Source: Hirudo medicinalis (Eukaryota > Annelida > Clitellata > Hirudinida > Hirudinidae). Taken from it: a stretch of 10,155 nt of DNA. Shown here piece after piece: positions 1 to 6,771 of this stretch. Numbering within the stretch: position 1 is the stretch's first letter; the number at the start of each line of letters is the position of its first letter. A model generated the notes under the pieces. It made no database searches. It saw nothing but the letters and a program-made list of their open reading frames with translations, and was not told where the DNA came from. Location: the NCBI GenBank assembly GCA_011800805.1, contig MPNW01000925.1, positions 50,837 through 60,991 of the forward strand, in the 5' to 3' direction. Position numbers and translations under genes: made by a program.

Positions 1-432
1 GATGAATAAGATGGTTTATGGTGGTCACGGAGTTAGTGATGTTGGTGATGATGATGGGAATGATGACGAGGGATAACGATGAAGCACGGTGACTGCTTTA
101 CATTCAATCAGCAATAAATTTATTAACACAACACCTTTGCACCTCCAGAAGTAAACTACACTGGAAGAAGTTTCTGTCCTTCATTGAAACTTCTTCAAAC
201 TTTCTTCTTCCAACTAATCTTCAGTGACATTTATTTGAACAGATACATGTACAACTATTACTAACATTACTGTTACTGTGTTGGGTAATGTGTTGTGTGT
301 TACTGTTACGTGTTATTAACATTAATATTACTCAAGATGTTGCGCCTAATTTTAAATACATAATCGGGTACTCTCTTTGTCATTAAACTGTCATCACCAA
401 CAAGATAGCGGTTCAACTCCCCAAAAATCCAC
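1..432 (-). other. Intron 1 of the GPCR gene (partial)
   Basis: On the minus strand this follows the GPCR exon donor. I searched the reverse strand for a TM3 exon (a Cys, then an Asp/Glu-Arg-Tyr motif) and found none, so the second exon must lie beyond position 1. The left 80 bases are rich in GAT/GGT triplets, and 270-335 is a degenerate TTACTG/TGTT stretch. No other gene is visible. Confidence 0.6.
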
Positions 433-937
433 CCGAAAAGAAGCCCCACTCACCCACTGAGGTCTTGAGAATTGAGAGGGGCATGACCAACATGGCGGAC
501 ATCATGTCGCTGAGAGCCAAAGAAACCAGGAAGCAGTTAAACATGCTCTGAAGTTTCCTCTTGCAACAGACAGCCAGACACACCAGGACGTTACCCCAGA
601 ATGCTGCCAAAGCAATACAACTCAGGAGCACAAGGCATGGCCAATTGTAGACTCTCAAAGGATGTTGTTGGTGGTGCTGCGACTGGAGCTGCATTTCTCT
701 GACGATTCCCGATGAATTGGAAGAAGTGACGAAGAAGTCCAAAAAACTTGTCCGATCATCCAAGACTCCAAGACCAGTACCTCCGGTTGATATGCCTCGA
801 AACGTTTGGACGATGTCGGCGATCGAAGTCGTAATCGTCGTCGTCGTCGTCCTGGAAGTCGTCATCGTTCCATAAGATTCTGGAACGTTCGACGATAGCA
901 GAAGGAGTGACATTACGATGTTCAGTTTGAGAGGCAT
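433..937 (-). CDS. Class A (aminergic-like) G-protein-coupled receptor, first coding exon
   Basis: This is a plasma-membrane receptor exon covering the N-terminus to the first extracellular loop. I start it at the ATG at 935-937. The frame stays open upstream to a TGA at 1004-1006, but that stretch has no other ATG. From this Met, residues 1-20 form a signal-peptide-like hydrophobic stretch (VMSLLLL). A Thr-rich run follows at about 25-37, then an Asn-Ser-Ser glycosylation site near 74. TM1, about 99-122, carries the Gly-Asn pair (N116). TM2 has the SLALSD motif (D144 = D2.50) and the Met-Pro at 152-153. A GEW motif follows, with Trp 20 residues after D2.50, the spacing found in D2 and H2 receptors. 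The exon probably ends at a GTGGAT donor (exon end 433). A stronger-looking GTGAGT donor ends it at 454 in the same phase. TM3-TM7 lie left of the window. The ligand cannot be assigned; dopamine, histamine and octopamine/tyramine types all fit. Confidence 0.85.
826..873 (-). repeat. CGT/GTC triplet microsatellite coding for a Thr-rich tract
   Basis: On the plus strand this is a run of GTC/CGT triplets, slightly interrupted. Read on the minus strand in the GPCR frame it gives mostly ACG/ACT/ACC Thr codons and makes the Thr-rich extracellular segment just after the signal peptide. Such tracts vary easily in length and could carry O-linked sugars; that role is inferred. Confidence 0.7.
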
Positions 938-1660
938 TGAAGATCGTTCCCGATGAACTCGATGTGATGCAAAATCAGAGCTTCCTTTCAATGGCTGTTG
1001 TGATCAGAAGGTCCTATCGCGTCGTCTTGAGTTGGTGGCACAACTTATAATGAGTTTTTAATGAGTTTTTAACGATTTCATTCCGAGAATCCATAAAACA
1101 ACGATGCGAAATCGTGCAAAATTAATTCGTTTGTTGTCTGAGTAAATTTCTTTTCTCAACAAGCGTTCGACTTATTCTACACTTCCCCGAAAAATAAGGC
1201 TAAATCAGGAATAAGGAAAACACTTTCGAGTTCGTTAAAAGTTTTGTTTTTATTTCATAAAAAAATAAATCAAAAGATAATTCAAACCAAACCTACATCG
1301 AAATCTGCATCTGACACGAAACACAGAAATTCGGTAAGCAAATGTAAGATTAGATTACACGGGCTGAAATACGATTTACATTTCTCGTCGTCATCGCAAT
1401 CGTCATCATTGTCGTATTCATCGGAGAGTGAGGATGATGACTACGAAGAGGCTGGAAAGACTGCAAGAATTCCAAACAAACCAATCGGACGCGTGTGACG
1501 TCGAAAGCCAAAGATTCCTACCTCGGGCGGTCGGAAGCTACAAGAATTCCTTGTGTCCGTGCATCCGTCGCATGTCATAATGAATGCCATCGAGGTATAA
1601 CATGCTGTAATACATAATACATGCCATAATAAATAGTATATGGACTTTATTTTTTTATGT
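938..1660 (-). other. Probable 5' leader and upstream flank of the GPCR gene
   Basis: No gene is supported here. In the minus-strand direction there are two reasonable 3' splice sites. One has a pyrimidine-rich run ending in TTTAG, with the exon starting at 1199. The other ends in ACTCAG, with the exon starting at 1137. Either could join an upstream 5'UTR exon to the coding exon. A direct repeat of AATGAGTTTTT lies at 1049-1071. A plus-strand open frame at 1244-1498 encodes a Ser/Asp-rich peptide but begins at TTG and has no internal Met, so I do not call it. Confidence 0.35.
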
Positions 1661-1893
1661 AGTAATAATAATAATAATTATTATTATTATTATAATAATA
1701 GTAGTATAATTTATATATATTTATGTATATAATATAATTATAAGTATAATTTATACTTTTAATAATAGTATTAATTAATAATATTATTATTAGAATTATT
1801 ATTATTATTAATTATTATTAATAATTATAATTAATAATTATTATTAATAATTATTATTATTATTATTAATTAATTTATATTATTATTATTAAT
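1661..1893. repeat. (TTA/TAA)n microsatellite tract
   Basis: This is almost pure A and T, built from TAA and TTA triplets that switch orientation several times. It includes a perfect 30-base palindrome at 1663-1692. It abuts the 3' end of the minus-strand LINE remnant, so it most likely began as the element's short tandem tail and then expanded by slippage. Confidence 0.85.
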
Positions 1894-1908
1894 TATATTC
1901 ATTTATAT

Positions 1909-2219
1909 GGCGCCCTAAGCATAGCATCAGAGGCGCCTTGATTCCCGGTTTAATGCTATCTTGAATAGATGGTCTTCAACTGACACTTGAGGAGTTCAAC
2001 AGTAGGTTGAGACCGAATGATGGGGGGGAAGGTCGTTCCAGACGACAGGCGAGGCAAAGGTGAAGCCTCGATTGACGTTGGATGATCTTTGGACTGGTTG
2101 GTGAAGATGAATTGCGGAGGATGAACGTCGGGGATTTGGCGGTGGTCAATGAGATGGTTGAGATAGGGTGGATTGGATGTGGCTAGAAGTGGGAGTTCAG
2201 AAGGATTTTTATAATATGC
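1909..2219 (-). mobile_element. Degenerate LINE (L2/CR1/jockey-like) 3' end with reverse transcriptase C-terminus
   Basis: Reading the minus strand, three pieces in successive frames match the C-terminal tail of non-LTR retrotransposon ORF2. Piece one (2219-2100) contains NPPYLNHLI. Piece two (about 2100-2023) contains RGFTFASPVVWNDLP, the typical 'aPtvWNsLP' signature. Piece three (about 2028-1956) contains an IRS...LLKCQLKT run ending at a TAG (1956-1958). The shift between the last two falls in a run of seven C's (2022-2028). The 3' untranslated part has two GGCGCC boxes (1909-1914 and 1932-1937) that could pair into a stem, then a TATAAAT sequence leading into the triplet tail. That arrangement is familiar from L2-type LINEs. 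The copy is 5'-truncated and dead. The clade is inferred from memory of the motifs. Confidence 0.7.
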
Positions 2220-2600
2220 ATAGATTTTAATTATTTAAATCAATTTAAAAGCAATTCATTTCAAAAGGACTTGTTGTCAAGGCAACTCGTTTGCAAGGTT
2301 GATTTTGAAATTCAAGATTGTTTTGACCTTCTTAGCATTTTCGTTCCAAGAATGCAAATTATTTCAATGGAATTGAGGAAGCCTTGATTGAGTGTTTCAT
2401 CTTCTACTCAAACATTCATAGCTTATGCTCATTTGATACAATGTTAGGTTCCGGACTCAAATTTCCTGTATTTTTAGTCTTGATAAAGTTTTTGGAAGCC
2501 TTTTTAAGATATTTTTCTTGTAATTCCCACAAGGTAATGAAAGTTTAGATGACTTCCAGATGAATGAAATACATTTTTGAAATCATCTTCCAGTCTCTAT
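2220..2600. other. Intergenic stretch, nothing recognised
   Basis: AT-rich sequence with short open frames only. I see no motif, repeat or splice pattern that supports a gene on either strand. Confidence 0.5.
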
Positions 2601-3420
2601 CTAATTATACACTTATTCCTGCTGCCAAACCCTCCACCCAAATACATCATCCGAACTTTTACCCTCTTCTGCAGAAGACATCCACCCACTCACTAATCTC
2701 GGGCCATCCCTTTGTCTACCCGTGAGAACATTCAGTTGTCCAGCATTCACTTGTTCTCCAACAGTTCGTCCGAGCGAAGAGTGAGACATGCGCGTAGCAG
2801 ACACAACGGAGCGGTTAATTTAGCAGAGCAGCACAAGGGCCATACATTTCTCCCGATTGAAGCAATTTACATCTTCCAATGCTTTTCCAGGACAGATTCT
2901 CCTTTCTTCTCACGAATCTTCCTCTCCACGTTCCGTCGTTTCTGCAGCATCCAGCTACTTTAAAGCTACACTGCCGTCATCATCAATCTTGTAATCGTCG
3001 TCATCATCATCATCACTGCCATCACCATCGTCGTCGTCGACAACATCGCCGGCTAAATTTATGGTTTCTCTAGTCGTTTGTAATCACTTTGGAAGTCGTT
3101 AAAAATTCCAGTTTTCCGAAAGTGAAAAAAAATAATCTCTTCTTGTCTGGTATTTTATTTACGACTTAAAGCAGCCTCTTGAAGCTCAAGTAGTCGGTGT
3201 CGCTAGTGTCGTCGTCCATCGGTGTCGTCGGCTGGCAGCGACGAACTCCTACTGATGAACGTTTAATCTTCTACTGCCTCAAGTCATCACGTTTTACGAC
3301 TGAGGTCGAAATCGCATGCCTTCCTTCGCATTATTCTTGTTGTTGCTGTTGGAAAAATATATTATTAATTATTACTATTATTACAATGTTACAGAAGTGA
3401 TGATATTAGTGTGGTTATTG
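2601..3420. other. GC-richer non-coding stretch with CAT/CGT triplet runs
   Basis: This is less AT-rich than its surroundings. Open frames exist on both strands, but several start at non-ATG codons and their products are composition-driven. For example, a His/Arg-rich peptide comes from the CATCAT/CGTCGT run at 2975-3050. On the minus strand a consensus donor (GTGAGT, exon end at 2694) follows a Cys-poor open stretch. It could be a 5' non-coding exon of the GPCR gene, but only transcript data would show that. No protein family is recognised. Confidence 0.35.
2996..3044. repeat. CGTCAT-type triplet microsatellite
   Basis: Runs of CGT and CAT/CAC triplets, similar in kind to the tract inside the GPCR exon. 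It is slightly interrupted and has no evident function. Confidence 0.6.
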
Positions 3421-3999
3421 TTACTGTTGTTGATGTTGTCATAATTATTAATGCTGTTGTCAAAGATGCTTCTGTTGTTGATACAGTTATAATATAATCA
3501 GTGTAATTAATTATAATAATGACAAATCATGAAAGTCATTATTAATGTCTTTATTTAATTCGTGTCTGTTTGTATTTTTCTGTTGCTGGACCTTTGTATC
3601 TTATCCTTATCATCACCATTATCTCGATAACGTCCAGTCGATGGCCTGCGAATATTTTGAATAAACGTCAAAAGAGTATTTAATAATAAATCAACACAAT
3701 CATGAGCAACGTCTTAATGAAACTAACGCTCCACGAAGTGAAAGCAAGTCGAAGACAAATTCAGGCAAAAAACAATTTCGGCAAATAATCTGTAAAAAAA
3801 AACGATTAGAAAAGTGGTTCCCGTCAATTAAATGACGTCTGCTTGAAGTGGACATTGAGATAGATGAGAGTGAAGGAACATAAAAAGTTGGATTTTGACA
3901 ATCAAATTCTAAAGGAATTAAATCGAGATTAATTTGAAAAACAAGGACAGTGCTGACCGCTTCAAGTTACATTGGAATGAAACACCAGTGTTGTTGGAT
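3421..3999. other. Intergenic stretch, nothing recognised
   Basis: The first hundred bases are a degenerate GTT/GTTGAT triplet sequence. The remainder is AT-rich with no coding or RNA signature that I can support. Confidence 0.5.
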
Positions 4000-4000
4000 A

Positions 4001-4160
4001 ACGAGGTAAAAGTAACTTTACTTAAGTACAATCGGAGTACTTTTTACTTGTAACGAAGTACGGAAAATTTTCAGTACTTTTACATGAAACGAAGTAAGAT
4101 TTTCGAAAATACTTTTACTTCGTTACTTCGTCCGCCACAAAACGTTACAAAGTAACGGAA
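4001..4160. mobile_element. hAT-like subterminal repeat cluster (transposon end or MITE)
   Basis: This stretch is dense in variants of AGTAAAAGT, AGTACTTTTTACTTG and ACGAAGTA in both orientations. They include perfect 9-base inverted copies at 4089-4097 and 4115-4123. Alternating AGTACTTTTACTT blocks of this type are characteristic of the ends of hAT transposons such as Tol2. I see no transposase and no clear terminal repeat pair, so this is either a short non-autonomous copy or one surviving end. Confidence 0.5.
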
Positions 4161-4648
4161 CTAAACCGCCTTTGATGCGATTGGCGCCACCAAATTACAT
4201 TAATTTTATTGCATAGTGAACTTTTAAATTCTGAATTAAATTTTTCCACTCCGGAAAATTTAGAAGAGCGATAAGGATAATTAACACTCATTTGGATTTG
4301 GAAAGAGGAGAAATGTTTAAGTCATGAGAACAATTTTGAAACCAGCTCTTTTGTGCCACAAACATGAAAAGAACCGAAGCACCTCAAAGATTACTAAAGG
4401 TGGCTTGCTCGTGTGATGAAATGTCGCGAATTTATATAGAATATTACTAATCTTTGTCGAAATATGCTGTCACATAATGGATGATACTCTATCTCTCCTC
4501 ACGATCAACATCATTATCAATCTTAAATGAACATTCCAATAGTTTTTTCAATTGGTTTTGTGATTTTATACGTCACTGGAATCTACAAGAACCTTAAGGA
4601 AAAAAATGAGCCTACATTCTTTTAATTCTGTAAAGGTTTGATGTGAAA
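4161..4648. other. Intergenic stretch, nothing recognised
   Basis: AT-rich with no open frame of note on either strand. It lies between two hAT-like sequences and could be internal transposon DNA, but no motif shows that. Confidence 0.45.
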
Positions 4649-4681
4649 CAGTGGCGCATCCAGGGTTCTAACCCCCACCCC
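4649..4681. mobile_element. hAT-like terminal sequence CAGTGGCG...
   Basis: The sequence begins CAGTGGCGCATCCAGG and continues with a run of Cs. This closely resembles the terminal inverted repeats of many hAT elements (CAGTGGCGnannCCAGGG...). The eight bases before it, ATGTGAAA, would be the left target duplication. No matching inverted end or second copy of that 8-mer was found in the window, so this is a solo or truncated end. Confidence 0.45.
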
Positions 4682-5069
4682 AACAATTGCTATATACAAA
4701 AAAAATGGATAAATATATTTTTTAACTGGTTTTATCTCGATATTTAACAACTATTATCGGCATAACATTAGAAAAATCATCCCTGAAAAGATAAAAACCT
4801 GAAAAGGTCTTCAAAAATCATATCAACGAGCTTGAAAATAACGCATTTAACAGAAACATTAAAAAGTCTCAACATCCATACAATTGCAATTTCCAAGCTT
4901 ATACGATATGTATGTATACAATGATTTGTGAATCGAATTAGCCTAAATTCCTTTATTATATTTATAATACTTTACGGATAATAATCAAATTTTTCTATTT
5001 TATTCATCCACTCAACTCAAGCGCGGGTTTTAGAGAGTTCTCTAAGGTTCTAAAGGGCCATAATAATAC
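4682..5069. other. Intergenic stretch, nothing recognised
   Basis: Very AT-rich and lacking an open frame. It could be the inside of the element whose terminus lies at 4649, but I see no transposase similarity. Confidence 0.45.
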
Positions 5070-5378
5070 TTAACCCTCAAAAGCTACCATGGCCTACACC
5101 TGAGGTCTCGGGAGTGCAAATGCTCCCCAATGTTACGTTGGCGAATTACCTGAAAAAATAGTAATTTGTAACACTAAAACTGTTAACAAATGACTTGTTA
5201 AACGATGAATAATAAATTTGAATTAAAAAAAACTTGATCATGTTACATATCATGATATGTGTCATAATGCTTGACAAAAAAAACTCACTATAATTTTTTT
5301 TTAAAAATGTTGTTTTGCAGCATAATAGCGCTTTTTGTTATTTATATAGCGCTCCATCCAAAGGGTGCTTGTGGCAAT

Positions 5379-5455
5379 GCAAGCTGGGTTTTGAACACGA
5401 CATATATGACTGTTTCTATTACTGTCGCGTGTAGAACGAAACCCAGCCAATTTGC
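5379..5455. repeat. Imperfect inverted repeat (hairpin)
   Basis: Arm one (5379-5400) and the reverse complement of arm two (5425-5455) share GCAA, GCTGGGTTT and a matching ACACGA/ACACGCGA end, with small bulges. The loop is 24 bases. The core arms at 5383-5391 and 5439-5447 are perfect over nine bases. It could be a transposon internal repeat or a foldback RNA; nothing decides between them. Confidence 0.45.
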
Positions 5456-5483
5456 AAACCAATCAGGTATTGCTAGGTATAAT

Positions 5484-5540
5484 CAGGGCCCAGGGAAAGT
5501 GCCCAGGGGCCTGGCAATGTTTTGGGGTCCGCCCGGGTTT
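5484..5540. repeat. GC-rich GGGCCC/CCAGGGG motif cluster
   Basis: A 57-base island of GGGCCCAGGG, CCCAGGGGCCTGG and GTCCGCCCGGG in very AT-rich surroundings. It is partly self-complementary. It looks like a foreign piece such as a transposon terminus, though I cannot name the family. Confidence 0.4.
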
Positions 5541-6204
5541 ACAAATTGTTTTTTTCCTTTCCATTCCTAAATTGACATAACATGTGCTTAGGGACATGGA
5601 AATTTTTCAAGATTTGTTCTCATCGGAATCTTGCAAAGATCCATCTTTATTTTTTTACTGCTCAACTTACACCACTTTCGGAAGTGTTTCTCTCATTGTA
5701 CTTTTTCAAAATTGGAAAGCATTCTGTTTCTGATTCATCACTAAAGTTGTCAATATCAGATGGTCAGTCAGTCGATTATCAGATCCAAATATCAATTTTC
5801 TTGCCTGTTCTACAGTAAATCTTTGCAAATTTACTCTTTCACATTACTCACCATTGTTGTCAATTTGTATTAAATTATGTACTACCTCTCGTACATAATT
5901 CAACAAAGTCATTCAACAAAGAACAAGTAATATAAAAAAAAGACTTAAATACAAAGATTCAAAATTTAAACATAAATGCGTATTTAAAACATGGGGTGAA
6001 AATGCACCCCAGATGATAGTAATGTGTAATGGTCAAATATCTCAGAAAATATTTGGGTTACATTATTGATTATTGGGTAGTACATCCTCATAATTACGGA
6101 AAAGTAAAAAACTTTGGGTTTCATATTTGAGTCTTTCTGGGATAAATATTAGAACAAAATGCGACTTGGGTGCAAATGCAAATGCATTAGAGAATTAAGG
6201 GTAA

Positions 6205-6579
6205 TCACTACGAAAGTGGATGGAGATTTAGGGGAGGGGGTTGTAGACTAGCTACATGTTTGTACCTTTTCTTATTCTTCTGTTTCTGTTTTTTGAGGAA
6301 TTTTCATGAATTTTCAAAATGTGTTTTAAACAATTGAAGTTTTAATAAGAATAATTCACTATAAATAGTTTTTATTAGTTATTTATAACGAACTAATAGG
6401 ATAGGCTTAGAAAATAAATTAAGTTTCTCTATTGAAAACGGATTTTACATTTGTTTAAAATATGAAAATAACGTTTTAATTAAACAATTGTAGTTTTGCA
6501 GCATTTTAAAATATTTATTTCAAGCGACACTCACAAGGCAAATTATAATATTTTTAAACAAAAGTGTTTGGACACTGTC
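6205..6579. other. Upstream flank of CLUAP1
   Basis: AT-rich spacer without a gene. A forkhead-type motif (TAAACAAA) lies at 6555-6562, 17 bases before the X-box-like site. Motifs of this length are common by chance in AT-rich DNA. Confidence 0.4.
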
Positions 6580-6593
6580 GTTGCCATGGTTGC
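6580..6593 (-). promoter_or_regulatory. RFX X-box-like motif upstream of CLUAP1
   Basis: The plus strand reads GTTGCCATGGTTGC and the minus strand GCAACCATGGCAAC. The minus strand matches the ciliary X-box consensus RYYNYYWWRRNRAC at 13 of 14 positions, with a perfect GGCAAC half-site. It lies 157 bases before the CLUAP1 ATG, the usual distance for X-boxes in ciliary genes. RFX control of IFT genes is well known in nematodes and vertebrates. Binding here is inferred from sequence. Confidence 0.6.
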
Positions 6594-6749
6594 AGAAAAT
6601 GTCTCGATTTTTGGAACGGTCGGACTAATTCTGCGAAGAGCTTCAGCCAACATTGCCAACAATTAACAGCCGAAGGAATACATGAAAGCAGAAATATTTT
6701 ACTTAAAGAGCTTATTTTCTTGTGAACGTTAAATAGAAAACTTTCAGCA

Positions 6750-6771
6750 ATGTCTTACAGAGACTTAAGGA
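6750..6771 (+). other. CLUAP1: CLUAP1 exon 1 (coding part)
   Basis: Encodes MSYRDLR plus the first base of Asn8, equivalent to human MSFRDLRN. The donor is GTGAGT and the intron is phase 1. The ATG follows CTTTCAGCA, itself acceptor-like, so an upstream non-coding exon or trans-spliced leader joined at 6748 is possible. Confidence 0.9.

Larger units (their letters stand above)
5070..6204 (-). mobile_element. Possible degenerate piggyBac-like element
   Basis: The left end reads TTAACCCTC (5070-5078). The right end reads AGGGTAA (6198-6204), close to the AGGGTTAA expected at the other side of a TTAA insertion. Just inside the ends are short palindromes around an AAATGC core: GGGAG...CTCCC near 5110-5127 and GGGTG...CACCC near 5996-6012. 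Another GGGTGCAAATGC lies at 6167-6178. On the minus strand, 5819-5772 encodes FTVEQARKLIFGSDN and, in another frame, 5760-5722 encodes SDIDNFSDESETE. An 'E-A-L-x-x-L/I-F' helix followed by an acidic stretch is typical of piggyBac transposase N-termini. The DDD catalytic core is not visible. The boundaries and family are inferred from these partial signals. Confidence 0.35.

Noticed and set aside
1244..1498. Plus-strand 84-codon open frame with Ser/Asp/Glu-rich C-terminal half
   Set aside because: It starts at TTG and contains no ATG. The acidic run comes from TCG/TCA/GAT triplets, and no family is recognisable. It could only be real as an internal exon.
2613..2804. Minus-strand open frame of 63 codons
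   Set aside because: It begins at GTG. An internal ATG exists, but the product shows no known motif, and a good splice donor interrupts it at 2693.
2712..2963. Plus-strand 83-codon open frame
   Set aside because: TTG start, no motif, and it overlaps other open frames. It reflects the locally lower AT content.
2879..3073. His/Arg-rich plus-strand open frame
   Set aside because: The product is the direct read-out of CAT/CGT triplet repeats, with no domain.
3197..3400. Plus-strand 67-codon open frame with a Cys cluster
   Set aside because: The Cys run comes from TTGTTG/TGT triplets, with no homology or splice context.
5271..5570. Plus-strand 99-codon open frame with a hydrophobic start resembling a signal peptide
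   Set aside because: TTG start. It crosses the hairpin and the GC island, and the surrounding transposon signals are on the other strand.
5582..5818. Plus-strand 78-codon open frame
   Set aside because: It is the antisense of the possible transposase N-terminal pieces on the minus strand and has no recognisable motif of its own.
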